NCBI RefSeq assembly: GCF_003148825.1
Contig: NZ_QGGZ01000013.1
Coordinates: forward strand, 62,001-126,000
Source of the DNA: Streptomyces sp. CG 926
GTDB taxonomy: Bacteria; Actinomycetota; Actinomycetes; Streptomycetales; Streptomycetaceae
Direction of reading: 5' to 3'
DNA length: 64,000 nt
This document shows positions 50,799 to 59,540 of this stretch, in pieces. How positions within the stretch are numbered: the first letter of the stretch is position 1; the number at the start of each line of letters is the position of its first letter. The position numbers and the translations under genes are program-made. Below the pieces are notes generated by a model. That model made no database searches. It saw only the letters and a program-made list of their open reading frames with translations, and was not told where the DNA came from.

Positions 50799-51850
50799 CG
50801 CAGCGAACGGACGTGGTGGTCGTCGGGGGCGGCCAAGCCGGGCTCGCCGCCGCCTACCACCTGCGCCGCCTGGGCATCGAGCACGTCATCCTCGACGCCG
50901 CTGCCGCTCCCGGTGGCGCCTGGCGGCACACCTGGGACTCACTGCGCCTGTTCTCGCCTGCCGCCTATTCCTCTCTGCCGGGCAGGCTGATGCCGGTGCA
51001 GGAGGGCCAGGTCCATCCCGACGCCGCGCACGTGGTGTCGTACCTGGCGGACTACGAGAAGCGGTACGAGCTGCCCGTCCAGCACGGTGCGTGGGTCTCG
51101 GCCGTCCACCGCGACGGCACCTTCCTGCGGGTCGAGACGGATTCCGGTGACTGGCGGGCCCGCGCCGTCATCAGCGCCACCGGCACCTGGACCCGCCCCT
51201 TCCTGCCCGCCGTCCCCGGCCGCCGCACCTTCACCGGCCGACAGATCCACACGGTCCAGTACCGAACTCCTGACGAGTTCGCCGGACAGCGCGTGATCGT
51301 GGTCGGCGGAGGGAACTCGGGTGCGCAGATCGCCGCCGACCTCACCGGCCACGCCCAGGTGACGTGGGTGACCCAGCGGCCCCCGCGATACCTGGCCGAT
51401 GACATCGACGGCCGTGCCCTCTTCGACCACGCCACCGCCCGCCGGCGCGCCCTGGACGAAGGCCGCACCGACACCGGCGGCGTCGCCTCCCTCGGCGACA
51501 TCGTCGCCGTCCCACCCGTACGCGCGGCCCGTGACGCGGGACTCCTGGCGGCGAAGCCGATGTTCACCCGTCTCAGCAGGTCCGGTGTCGAGTGGGCCGA
51601 CGGCAATCGGCAGGACGCCGAGGCGGTCATCTGGTGTACCGGTTTCCGCCCGGCGCTGGCTCACCTCGCCGGTCTGCGGCTGCGGGGTGCACGAGGGCAC
51701 ATCGCCACGACCGGCACCCAGTCGGTCGAGGACCCGAGGCTGCACTTCCTCGGCTACGGCGACTGGACGGGCCCCGCCTCGGCCACCCTCATCGGCGTCG
51801 GCCGACCCGCCCGCGAAGCAGCCCGCAGCATCCGCGACCTGCTGTCCTGA
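50795..51850 (+). CDS. ArsO-like flavin-dependent monooxygenase
   Basis: This 351-residue flavoprotein has the FAD-binding motif VVVVGGGQAGLAAAYHLRRL at the start, a second nucleotide fold VIVVGGGNSGAQIAADLTGH for NADPH, and the trailing ATGTWTRPFLP and WCTGFRPALAHL segments of ArsO/FMO-type enzymes. ArsO proteins are regular members of arsenic operons, though their substrate is not settled. The ATG overlaps the aquaporin stop by 4 bases. Its N-terminal part resembles the debris at 53912-54076. Confidence 0.88.
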   Translation: MTQRTDVVVVGGGQAGLAAAYHLRRLGIEHVILDAAAAPGGAWRHTWDSLRLFSPAAYSSLPGRLMPVQEGQVHPDAAHVVSYLADYEKRYELPVQHGAWVSAVHRDGTFLRVETDSGDWRARAVISATGTWTRPFLPAVPGRRTFTGRQIHTVQYRTPDEFAGQRVIVVGGGNSGAQIAADLTGHAQVTWVTQRPPRYLADDIDGRALFDHATARRRALDEGRTDTGGVASLGDIVAVPPVRAARDAGLLAAKPMFTRLSRSGVEWADGNRQDAEAVIWCTGFRPALAHLAGLRLRGARGHIATTGTQSVEDPRLHFLGYGDWTGPASATLIGVGRPAREAARSIRDLLS

Positions 51851-51990
51851 CTCCCGCGCGCCCAGGGCTGCGGCTGCTCGAAGACGCACACCCCGCAGAC
51901 GAGCCAGTCCTCGTCGGCCACATAAGGTCGGCAACCGGCAGGCCCGCCCCCACAAGGGCCGGATTGAGTAGACATGCGGAGCGAGCACCG

Positions 51991-52971
51991 GTGACACAGC
52001 AGCAGGACCAGGGCCTGGTGGCCGCGATGGAACGGCACCAGGTCGCCGTCTACCTCGGCGCGATGGCCGCCGGTGCCGCAGTCGGGCTGGCTGCGCCCTC
52101 CGCCGGCCCAGCCTTGGAGCACGCCATCAACCCGGTGCTCGCCGCCCTGCTGTACGTCACCTTTCTCCAGGTCCCGGCAGCCGAACTCCTGCGGTCGCTG
52201 CGCGCCGGCCGGTTCCTGGCCGCAGCCCTGGTGGTGAACTTCGCGGTGGTCCCGGCGGTCGTCGCAGGCCTTTACACGTTCCTGCCCGACGATCAGGCGG
52301 TGCGGATCGGGGTCCTGCTGGTCCTGCTGGCGCCTTGCGTGGACTATGTGATCGTCTTCAGCGGCCTGGCCGGCGGTAGCAGCCAGCGGCTCCTGGCGGC
52401 GACCCCCTTGCTGCTGCTCGCGCAGATGCTGCTCCTGCCGGTATTCCTGTGGCTTTTCATGGGCCCCGACCTGGGGGACGTGGTGGAGGTCGGGCCCTTC
52501 CTGGAGGCGTTCGTCTTCCTGATCGTGATCCCCCTTGCGCTGGCCTGGCTCACCCAGGGCTGGGCCGCCCGCCATCCGGCAGGGGAGAAGACCTCGGACG
52601 CCGCCACCGCGGCCATGGTCCCGCTGATGGCAGCCACCCTCTTCACCGTCGTCGCCTCCCAGGTGCCCAAGCTCGGAGGCAGTCTCGGAGACGTCGTGGC
52701 GGTCGTCCCCGTCTACGCCGCGTTCCTGATCGTGATGGCCTTCGCCGGCCTCGCCGTCGCCCGGCTCTTCCGCCTGGACGCCCCGGACAGCCGCGCGATC
52801 GTCTTCACCGGCGCGACCCGCAACTCGCTGGTCGTCCTACCCCTTGCCCTCGCGCTCCCGGACGACTTGGCCGTGGCCGGCGTCGTCGTGGTCACCCAGA
52901 CCCTCGTCGAGGTCATCGGCATGATCGTCTACATCCGCGCCGTCCCGCGCCTCGTACCCGCCACCCGCTGA
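51991..52971 (+). CDS. ACR3-like arsenite exporter (bile acid:sodium symporter superfamily)
   Basis: The 326-residue protein has about ten helices: INPVLAALLYVTFLQVPAAE, the helix with VLLVLLAPCVDYVIVFSGLA (Cys in helix 4 as in Acr3), and FTGATRNSLVVLPLALALPD with the crossover Asn. It expels As(III) using the membrane potential or proton gradient. GTG 51991 is the likely start. It ends 4 bases before the converging ArsN-like gene. Confidence 0.88.
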   Translation: MTQQQDQGLVAAMERHQVAVYLGAMAAGAAVGLAAPSAGPALEHAINPVLAALLYVTFLQVPAAELLRSLRAGRFLAAALVVNFAVVPAVVAGLYTFLPDDQAVRIGVLLVLLAPCVDYVIVFSGLAGGSSQRLLAATPLLLLAQMLLLPVFLWLFMGPDLGDVVEVGPFLEAFVFLIVIPLALAWLTQGWAARHPAGEKTSDAATAAMVPLMAATLFTVVASQVPKLGGSLGDVVAVVPVYAAFLIVMAFAGLAVARLFRLDAPDSRAIVFTGATRNSLVVLPLALALPDDLAVAGVVVVTQTLVEVIGMIVYIRAVPRLVPATR

Positions 52972-52975
52972 CGAG

Positions 52976-53473
52976 TCAGTCGACCAGAGGGCTACGGCGC
53001 TCCAGCAGGACGACGTCCCTCCACGCGCCGTGGCGGCGTCCGATGCGCTCGCGGGTGCCGATGACCCGGAAGCCGGCCCGTTCGTGGAGGGCGAGGCTGG
53101 CGGTGTTCTCGGGGAAGATCCCGGACTGGATCGTCCAGATGCCCGCCGCCTCCGTGGAGGCGATCAGCGCCTCCAGCAGGGTGCGGGCGACGCCGCGGCC
53201 GCGGGCTTCGGGGTGGACGTAGACGGAGTGCTCGACCACCCCGGCGTACGCGCACCGGTCGGAGACCGCGCTCGCCGCCACCCAGCCGAGCAGCGACTTG
53301 TCAGCGTCGAGTGCGACGAAGCGATGCCCGGCCAGCTTCGCCGCGTCGAACGCCACCCAGTCGGGGGCCGTGGTCTCGAAGGTGGCGTTGCCCTCGTCGA
53401 TCCCGGCCTGGTAGACCGCGAGGACCTGCTCGGCATGCTCGGGCAGCAGCGGAAGGATGTCCACCGCCGTCAT
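52976..53473 (-). CDS. ArsN-like GNAT acetyltransferase (phosphinothricin acetyltransferase family)
   Basis: The 165-residue GNAT enzyme shows the acetyl-CoA loop VYVHPEARGRGVARTLLEAL and substrate-facing WTIQSGIFPENTASLALHER and GFRVIGTRERIGRRHGAWRD, which match the PAT/ArsN group. ArsN1 acetylates the arsenic antibiotic arsinothricin and the related phosphinothricin. Its ATG overlaps the upstream arsR stop (ATGA), so it is under arsenic control, favouring ArsN over general PAT. Confidence 0.9.
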   Translation of the reverse strand: MTAVDILPLLPEHAEQVLAVYQAGIDEGNATFETTAPDWVAFDAAKLAGHRFVALDADKSLLGWVAASAVSDRCAYAGVVEHSVYVHPEARGRGVARTLLEALIASTEAAGIWTIQSGIFPENTASLALHERAGFRVIGTRERIGRRHGAWRDVVLLERRSPLVD

Positions 53474-53838
53474 GCCGCCTTCGCTGCGCCGGCCAGCAGC
53501 GCGCCCATGGCGGCGATGACGGACGGCTCGACCCGGTAGTACACCCAGGTTCCGCGCCGCTCGGAGGACAGCAGCCCGGCTTCCTTCAGCTTCTTCAGGT
53601 GGTGCGAGACGGTCGGCTGCGAGACGCCGACATCAGAGATGTCGCAGACGCACGCCTCCCCGCCCTCGTGGGAGGCGACGGCGGAGAACAAGCGCAGGCG
53701 CACGGGGTCGCCCAGAGCCTTGAACATCTTGGCCGCGACCTCGGCTTCGTCCGCCGACATCGGACGTTCGTTCAGCGGCGGGCAGCACGGCACAACGGCC
53801 TCGGGCTCCAGAAGCGGCAACACCTTCACATTCGACAT
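53470..53838 (-). CDS. arsR: ArsR repressor of the arsN operon
   Basis: The 122-residue regulator has an N-terminal Cys pair (VVPCCPPL) and a CxC in helix 3 (EACVCDISDV), giving the three-Cys As(III) site known from the Corynebacterium type (Cys15, Cys16, Cys55). The recognition helix is SQPTVSHHLKKLKEAGLL and the wing RRGTWVYYRVEP. The start at ATG 53838 lies 10 bases from a TTGACATGTGTCGAA operator. It differs strongly from the arsR at 49659, so the two operons may answer to different ligands or thresholds. Confidence 0.92.
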   Translation of the reverse strand: MSNVKVLPLLEPEAVVPCCPPLNERPMSADEAEVAAKMFKALGDPVRLRLFSAVASHEGGEACVCDISDVGVSQPTVSHHLKKLKEAGLLSSERRGTWVYYRVEPSVIAAMGALLAGAAKAA

Positions 53839-53847
53839 ACGTCTATG

Positions 53848-53862
53848 TTGACATGTGTCGAA
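53848..53862. promoter_or_regulatory. ArsR-type operator before the arsR-arsN pair
   Basis: TTGACATGTGTCGAA lies 10 bases upstream of the arsR ATG within the longer stretch CGTCTATGTTGACA that recurs before the flavoprotein gene at 54304. It fits the consensus TTGACNNATNTCGAA seen there twice (one mismatch). Confidence 0.65.
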
Positions 53863-53911
53863 CTAGCGCAGGAAGGGTGTCACGGCTACCTGCGAGATGG
53901 GCGGTCGGGCC

Positions 53912-54076
53912 CCGGTTGACCTGTTCGGCATCCAGGCGCGCGGCGTAGCGGGCGAGGTGGGCGACGACCTCATCCTGGCGCGGGTAACGGTCCGGATCTG
54001 CGTCGAACGTCAGGCCCGGCAGTGAGCTGAACAGGGCCGGGAGGGCGGGGCCGGGATGTCGTAGTCGCGCGGCCAT
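53912..54076 (-). pseudogene. Flavin monooxygenase fragment
   Basis: The text FSSLPGLTFDADPDRYPRQD then EVVAHLARYAARLDAE matches the segment after the FAD motif in ArsO-type monooxygenases. Both the preceding FAD-binding start and everything after ARLDAE are missing. It is a remnant of an older arsenic flavoprotein gene left between the two arsenic units. Confidence 0.6.
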
Positions 54077-54228
54077 GCCGTCACCGCCCGGCCTGACGCC
54101 TTCAACGCGCCGGCGTCACGCCCTGCCTGACCGGCGCACGTGCGACGGAAAGGCCGGGCTGCCCGCCCTGGACGGTTATGGCCGCCACTTGCTCCACGAC
54201 AACCCCGAGAATTCGATGAACGTCTATG

Positions 54229-54286
54229 TTGACGAATGTCGAAGCAAGTGTCACGCTGATCGTGCAAGACATTGACGGATATCGAA
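54229..54286. promoter_or_regulatory. Two tandem ArsR-type operators
   Basis: TTGACGAATGTCGAA (54229-54243) and TTGACGGATATCGAA (54272-54286), 43 bases apart, precede the flavoprotein gene; each is followed by GCAA or ACAA. The first shares the flank CGTCTATG with the site at 53848. Confidence 0.65.
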
Positions 54287-54303
54287 ACAACCGGGAGCCG
54301 ATC

Positions 54304-55671
54304 GTGAACGCGCCTGCCATCACCGCCGACCTGCCCGTCGTCGTGATCGGGGCCGGACCTGCAGGCCTGGCCGCCGCCGCCCACCTCGCAGACCGCGGCC
54401 TGGACTTCCTCGTCCTCGAGGCCGGCCCGCACGCGGGCGCCGCTACCCGCGACTGGGCCCACGTACGGCTGTTCTCGAGGTGGGGCGAGGTCGTCGACCC
54501 GGCCGCCGAGAAGCTCCTCGCCCCGACCGGCTGGGTCAAGCCCGATGTCGCCTCCTACCCCACGGGCGGGGAGTGGGCCGAGCGCTACCTCCAGCCCCTC
54601 GCCGACGTCCTCGGCGACCGCGTCCGCTTCGGCGCCCGCGTCACCGGGGTCTCCCGCGCCGGCCGGGACCGGACCGTCGACGCCGACCGCGACGGCCAGC
54701 CCTTCGTCGTCCACATCGAGCACGCCGACGGCCGTGAGGAGCGCGTCTTCGCCCGCGCCGTGATCGACGCCTCCGGCACCTGGTCCACCCCCGGCCCGGC
54801 AGGCGGCAGCGGACTGCCCGCCCTCGGCGAGAAGGCCGCCGCCGACCGGATCACCTACCGCGTCCCCAGCCTCAAGGACCCGGCCGTCCGCGGCCGGTAC
54901 GCGGGCAAGCGCACCGCCGTGATCGGCTCGGGTGCTTCCGCCTTCACCGCCCTCGCCTACCTCGCCGCCCTCGCCGAGACCGACGAAGGGGCCGGTACCA
55001 AGGCGCTGTGGGTGCTGCGCCGCGGCATCTCCGGCTCCACCTTCGGCGGCGGCGAAGCCGACCAGCTCCCTGCCCGCGGCGCCCTCGGGCTGGCCGCCAA
55101 GGCCGCCGTCGACAACGGGTACGCCGCTGCGGTTACCGGTTTCCGCACCGACGCCATCGAGCGCGACACCGACGGGCGCCTGATCCTCGTCGACGAGGAC
55201 GGCCGCCGTCTCGACGCGGTCGACGAGGTCATCGTCCTGACCGGTTTCCGCCCCGACCTCACCTTCCTGAACGAGCTGCGCCTCGGCCTCGACGAGCGCC
55301 TCCAGGCCCCCGTCGAGCTGGCCCCGTTGATCGACCCGAACCAGCACTCCTGCGGCACCGTCTACCCGCACGGCGTCAACGAGCTGTCCCACCCGGAGAA
55401 GGACGTCTACCTGGTCGGCATGAAGTCCTACGGCCGCGCCCCGACCTTCCTCGCCATGACCGGCTACGAGCAGGTCCGCTCCATCGCCGCCCACCTCGCC
55501 GGCGATCAGGAAGCCGCCGAGCGCGTCGAGCTGACCCTGCCCGAGACCGGTGTCTGCGGCGGTGCAGGCCTCTTCGACCAGCCCGAGCCCACCGAACAGA
55601 ACAGCGGCGGCTGCTGCACGGCCCCGGCCACCCTCACCATCGGCGCACCCGCCTCCTCCGGCGGCTGCTGA
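54304..55671 (+). CDS. NAD(P)-binding flavoprotein with a cysteine-rich tail
   Basis: The 455-residue protein has VVVIGAGPAGLAAAAHLADR for FAD and TAVIGSGASAFTALAYLAAL for NAD(P), with VLTGFRPDLTFLNELRLGLD at the end of the fold. The last 55 residues add LPETGVCGGAGLF and GGCCTAPATLTIGAPASSGG, ending in Cys; such a Cys-rich tail could bind As(III) or relay electrons. GTG 54304 follows CGGGAG. Two ArsR-type operators precede it, and an MFS exporter follows by 5 bases, so it is part of an arsenic-induced pair. Confidence 0.88.
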   Translation: MNAPAITADLPVVVIGAGPAGLAAAAHLADRGLDFLVLEAGPHAGAATRDWAHVRLFSRWGEVVDPAAEKLLAPTGWVKPDVASYPTGGEWAERYLQPLADVLGDRVRFGARVTGVSRAGRDRTVDADRDGQPFVVHIEHADGREERVFARAVIDASGTWSTPGPAGGSGLPALGEKAAADRITYRVPSLKDPAVRGRYAGKRTAVIGSGASAFTALAYLAALAETDEGAGTKALWVLRRGISGSTFGGGEADQLPARGALGLAAKAAVDNGYAAAVTGFRTDAIERDTDGRLILVDEDGRRLDAVDEVIVLTGFRPDLTFLNELRLGLDERLQAPVELAPLIDPNQHSCGTVYPHGVNELSHPEKDVYLVGMKSYGRAPTFLAMTGYEQVRSIAAHLAGDQEAAERVELTLPETGVCGGAGLFDQPEPTEQNSGGCCTAPATLTIGAPASSGGC

Positions 55672-55676
55672 CCCAC

Positions 55677-56918
55677 ATGACCAACGTCAAGGCCGGCGTG
55701 GTCGGGACCGGGACGGGCGCCCGGTCGCGGCCACGCGCCGTCTTGCCCGCATTGTGCGCCACGCAGATCACCAGCTGGGGTGTCCTCTACTACGCCTTCC
55801 CGGTCCTCAACCCCACCATCACGAAGAACACCGGCTGGCCCGCAGCAGCGACCACCGCCGCGTTCTCCGCCGCCCTCATCGTCTCCGCAATCGTCGGCAT
55901 CCATGTCGGCCGCGTCCTGGACCACCGCGGACCCCACGCCGTCATGACAGCCGGATCCGTCCTCGGCCCCCTCAGCCTCCTCATCGTGGCCGCCGCTCCC
56001 AACCTCGCCGTCTTCACCTCGGGATGGCTCTTGGCCGGAGCGGCGATGGCCGCGACCTTCTACCAGCCTGCCTTCGCCGCCCTCACCCGCTGGTGGGCCC
56101 CCGACCACATCCGCGCCCTCACCATCGTCACCCTCGCCGGCGGACTCGCCTCCACCGTCTTCGCACCGCTCGCAGCCCTCCTCGTCGACCACCTGTCCTG
56201 GCGCGGCACCTACGCAGTCCTCGCCGGCATCCTCGCGGCCGTAACGGTTCCGACCCACGCCCTGGCTCTCCGAGCCCCCTGGCCTGCAGCCCCTCCGAGC
56301 CCGCCGCACATCACCGGTGGCCACGAACACGTAGTACGCAGCCGGGCGTTCTGGATGCTGGCCGTCACCCTCACCCTGTCCGCCTTCGCGATGTACGCCG
56401 TCGTCATCGGCCTCGTTCCCCTCTTCCTCGAACGCGGCTTCACCACCACTCAGGCGGCGTGGGCCTTGGGCCTTGGAGGGGCGGGGCAGACCCTCGGCCG
56501 CACCCTGTATGCGACCCTTGCCCGCCGCCTCGACGTCACCGCCCGCACCATCAGCCTCATCGCACTCGGCGCCCTCACCACCGCAGCCCTCGCCACCGTG
56601 GCAGGCCCCTATGCCGTACTCGTCGCTGTATCCATCCTCGCCGGGGTCGTCCGGGGAAACCTCACCCTGCTCCAGGCCACCGCCGTCACCGACCGCTGGG
56701 GAACCACCCACTACGGCCGCCTCTCCGGACTCCTTGGAGCGCCCTCCCATGCGGCAGCGGCCCTCGCCCCCTTTGCCGGCGCGGTTCTGGCTGGGCCCCT
56801 CGGCGGATACCCCGCGCTGTTCGCGCTGCTCGCCGCGCTGTCGATCGCTGCCGCCATCACAGCCCTGGGGGCCCGCACGGGACAGGCCGAAGGAACGCCC
56901 CAACTACAGCAGCGATAG
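55677..56918 (+). CDS. MFS exporter of the arsenic flavoprotein operon
   Basis: This 413-residue MFS protein has twelve helices (TQITSWGVLYYAFPVLNPTI, AGAAMAATFYQPAFAALTRW, VIGLVPLFLERGFTTTQAAW). Relatives occur beside arsenic genes in Streptomyces, and the ArsK/ArsJ group shows that MFS proteins can export arsenicals. It starts at ATG 55677, 5 bases after the flavoprotein stop, so the substrate may be the flavoprotein product. Confidence 0.87.
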   Translation: MTNVKAGVVGTGTGARSRPRAVLPALCATQITSWGVLYYAFPVLNPTITKNTGWPAAATTAAFSAALIVSAIVGIHVGRVLDHRGPHAVMTAGSVLGPLSLLIVAAAPNLAVFTSGWLLAGAAMAATFYQPAFAALTRWWAPDHIRALTIVTLAGGLASTVFAPLAALLVDHLSWRGTYAVLAGILAAVTVPTHALALRAPWPAAPPSPPHITGGHEHVVRSRAFWMLAVTLTLSAFAMYAVVIGLVPLFLERGFTTTQAAWALGLGGAGQTLGRTLYATLARRLDVTARTISLIALGALTTAALATVAGPYAVLVAVSILAGVVRGNLTLLQATAVTDRWGTTHYGRLSGLLGAPSHAAAALAPFAGAVLAGPLGGYPALFALLAALSIAAAITALGARTGQAEGTPQLQQR

Positions 56919-57034
56919 GACTGGGTGGCGGAGCAGTAGGAGGCATGGACGCTGCGCACGCTCCGTAATCGGCGCAGTGAATCGGCCACCTTCGGAAATA
57001 GTCTCGAAGCCGTTCGTGTTGGGCGAGGTCGACG

Positions 57035-57934
57035 ATGGAGGGGGTGTCGACGCTGAGGTTGTTCAGCACGAAGGGTGGCGTGACGGAGGTTGCGCCGCGA
57101 TTGGCCGATGAAGAGGCAGAAGTGCAGGCCCTCGTGGAGGGGGCCATGGAGGCCATGCTCGGGGTGTGGTTCCTCGCGACTGAGTACGTCACCGGCCCGG
57201 TGCATGGCGGGCGCATCGACTCGCTGGGGCTCGATGAGAACGGCGCCCCGGTGATCGTCGAGTACAAACGTGCGACTGACCCAGGGGTCATCAACCAGGG
57301 CCTGTTCTACATGGCGTGGCTGGTGGACCACCGGACCGAGTTCCAGGCGCTGGTGCGTGAGCGTCTCGGAGTGACCGTGGCCTCGCAGGTGCTGTGGAGC
57401 GCGCCTCGGTTGATCTGCATCGCCGGTGACTTCACCCGCTACGACCTTCAAGCGGTGCGTGAGCACCGCCGGTCGATCGACCTGGTCCGCTATCGCCTCT
57501 TCGGAGAACACCACATCACGCTTGAGACGGTTGCCGCTTCGGTCGTTGCCCGGGCCCAAGTGCCCATGCGTCTTGGCCGCGTCGGTGCCGCCGGTACGCT
57601 GCTGGCCCAGCGAGTGTCCGAGGCAATCGAGCACCTGGTGTCGGCGGTGGATGAGCTGCTCTTGGGGTTGGGGAAGGACGTCAAGAAGGTCAGACGCCAG
57701 CAGTACGACGCCTACCAGCGGCTGCGAAACTTTGCCTGCGTGACACCACGGCAGGACAAGCTCCTCGTGTACCTCAAGGCCGCCCCGGCAGCCGTCGACA
57801 TCGTGCCGGGCTTTTCCAGGGACGTGACCGGACTGGGGCACCACGGCACCGGCGACCTTGAGGTCCAGCTGCGCTCTGAGGGGGACGTCGAGCGAGCGGT
57901 GGAGCTGTTCCGGCTGTCCTATATGGCGGCGTAG
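57035..57934 (+). CDS. Predicted PD-(D/E)XK nuclease with DUF5655-like C-terminus
   Basis: This 299-residue protein has the nuclease core GGRIDSLGLDENGAPVIVEY then KRATDPGVINQGLFYMAWLV: Asp in GRIDSLG, the Glu-x-Lys in VEYKR and a downstream Gln helix, as in NucS/RecB-like nucleases. The C-terminal part (ACVTPRQDKLLVYLKAAPAA) resembles DUF5655, a domain of restriction-type and DNA-modification proteins. It stands alone with no methyltransferase. The ATG start at 57035 is fair; no strong ribosome site. Confidence 0.75.
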   Translation: MEGVSTLRLFSTKGGVTEVAPRLADEEAEVQALVEGAMEAMLGVWFLATEYVTGPVHGGRIDSLGLDENGAPVIVEYKRATDPGVINQGLFYMAWLVDHRTEFQALVRERLGVTVASQVLWSAPRLICIAGDFTRYDLQAVREHRRSIDLVRYRLFGEHHITLETVAASVVARAQVPMRLGRVGAAGTLLAQRVSEAIEHLVSAVDELLLGLGKDVKKVRRQQYDAYQRLRNFACVTPRQDKLLVYLKAAPAAVDIVPGFSRDVTGLGHHGTGDLEVQLRSEGDVERAVELFRLSYMAA

Positions 57935-58093
57935 GGGTCGTTGACGGGACGTCGAAGTCGTCCGGGTTAGCGGAACGGGGCGTTCACGAGTGCGCGGCCG
58001 AACCACGCCAATGCCTCCCGCCCGAAGCGAGAATCAGTACACCGCAACAGCACGCACGATCCTCAATTTGGGGTGCCTCGCATGCGGGCCCGC

Positions 58094-58307
58094 CTACCTG
58101 ACGGCGACAGTGGGTTCGATCTGCAAGGTCGTGCGGGTGGTGCCGTAGGAGCTGGCCAGCTGATGCTCCAGATCCCGCAACACCGCGTGCTCGCCGATGG
58201 TGAGGATGTGGGCCGACAGCACCGTCTCGCCTGGGCTGACATGCCACATGTGCAGGTGGCGGACCCGGCTCACGCCGGGCCAGGACGCCAGCAGGGTTTC
58301 TTGGTGT
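58094..58307 (-). pseudogene. C-terminal fragment of a CDF exporter
   Basis: The text TLLASWPGVSRVRHLHMWHV then SPGETVLSAHILTIGEHAVL and YGTTRTTLQIEP is the cytoplasmic metal-binding domain of a cation diffusion facilitator. All membrane helices are missing. It is the third CDF-derived sequence in the window, but broken. Confidence 0.75.
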
Positions 58308-58380
58308 CCGGGCCGGTGCTGCGGAAGCCGAGGTCGTGCAGGCGCGAGCCATGAGGGGTCTTTCGGTTGGGGTGGGTTGG

Positions 58381-58944
58381 TCATCGGCCGGGCCGGGCCG
58401 GGGTACGCGCGGCGGGGCCGGCTGGTGCGGTCGGGTTGCGGACGGATGGGATACGCGATGCCGTGGACTGAGGAACGAGGGCCCCTTCGACGGGGTCGCT
58501 GGTGGCCAGGTACCAGCGGGCCCGGGTGGATGACAGGGCGGCCAGTGCCCGCCGGCTGCCAGTGGCCAGTTGGTGGACGGAGGTTGCCGGGTCTGCGGTG
58601 AGCGCTTCGATGCGGGCCGCGACGGAAGCGGCCTGGCTGAGGAGGGCGCGCTGGAGGATTTTCTGGCCCCAGTACTCGGGCGCCCCGGCGGGGTGGGAGA
58701 CCAGGTCGAGGAACTCGGCAGGACCGAAACCCTTGTGGAGAAGGCCGCGCTGCTGGGCTTCCCACAGCAGGGTGATGGGGTCCACCGGTGCGCCCCGACG
58801 GACGAGTTGGGTCAGGCAGGCGAACAGAGCAGCGTACGAGGGGACCGTGAAGTCGCCCTCGTGCAGCCACCGGATCCGGGAGAGCCTCTCCGGGTGGGCG
58901 GTGGCTGTGGCGAGCAGCATCTGCTCCTCGTCCTCGGCCTCCAC
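58381..58944 (-). pseudogene. DnaB N-terminal-domain-like protein fragment
   Basis: The frame reads EEQMLLATATAHPERLSRIR, WLHEGDFTVPSYAALFACLT and GFGPAEFLDLVSHPAGAPEY. It matches the C-terminal half of Streptomyces proteins with a DnaB helicase N-terminal-like domain but no ATPase. Frame text continues upstream to about 58990 (RTPPAPEPVAKTSV) and then meets radical SAM sequence, so the N-terminal part is lost. GTG 58944 could still start a 187-residue protein with the whole domain; I list it as a probable fragment. Confidence 0.6.
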
Positions 58945-58955
58945 GGACGTCTTCG

Positions 58956-59246
58956 CTACCGGTTCGGGAGCAGGAGGGGTCCGGGGAAGGGGGACATGAG
59001 CGCGGCAAGGTGGTCACGGCCGGTGGCCAGCGGCTCCCCGCCGTGCCACACGACCTCGAATGCCGGATCGTGAGCTGCCCACGGGTTGACGGACGTGGCC
59101 ACAGCCTCGGCAACCGTCACGGGCATCAAGTGGTTCATCTTGCGGAACGGCAAGTAGCAGTACGTGCAGTCCATGGGCAGGCACTTCGTGGTCGGCTGCA
59201 TGATCACAGACCGAGGCCTGGCCGCGAGCCGTAATGCACTCTGCAT
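58956..59246 (-). pseudogene. Truncated radical SAM enzyme
   Basis: ATG 59246, after GAGGAG, starts a radical SAM protein: MQPTTKCLPMDCTYCYLPFR carries the CxxxxxCxYC-type cluster motif (Cys, Cys, Cys), and VVWHGGEPLATGRDHL is the second beta strand with the GGEP motif. It stops after 96 residues where intact enzymes have more than 350, exactly at the junction with the DnaB-N-like fragment. Peptide-modifying enzymes of this group often work on small precursor peptides, but no precursor is apparent. Confidence 0.8.
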
Positions 59247-59330
59247 CGTGCTCCTCTCGATCGGGTTCGGACTGTATGTCCCGCCCGGATAGTGGTGCTG
59301 TTGCAGGCACCGGGCGGAGCGTCGGTGGGG

Positions 59331-59540
59331 TCAGCGGGGGTCGGCTTGGCGCAGGGCCTGGTGGTCGGCGACGACCCATTCGACGCCGCCACCCTCGGGG
59401 CGCAGGAAGACGGCTTCAGGGATGAAGCGCCGGGTCTTGGGGTCTTCCCAGTCGCCGATGAACTGGACGATCCCCTCGCGGTCTTCGGCGGGGTCCAGTA
59501 CGCGGGCGCCCTCGTAGAGCCAGGAGGGCCGGCTGCTCAT
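59331..59540 (-). CDS. Small hypothetical protein
   Basis: The 69-residue protein (MSSRPSWLYEGARVLDPAED, REGIVQFIGDWEDPKTRRFI, EAVFLRPEGGGVEWVVADHQ) looks like a small beta-rich module found in conjugative-element-linked proteins of Streptomyces. ATG 59540 overlaps the upstream gene stop (ATGA). Function unknown. Confidence 0.65.
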   Translation of the reverse strand: MSSRPSWLYEGARVLDPAEDREGIVQFIGDWEDPKTRRFIPEAVFLRPEGGGVEWVVADHQALRQADPR

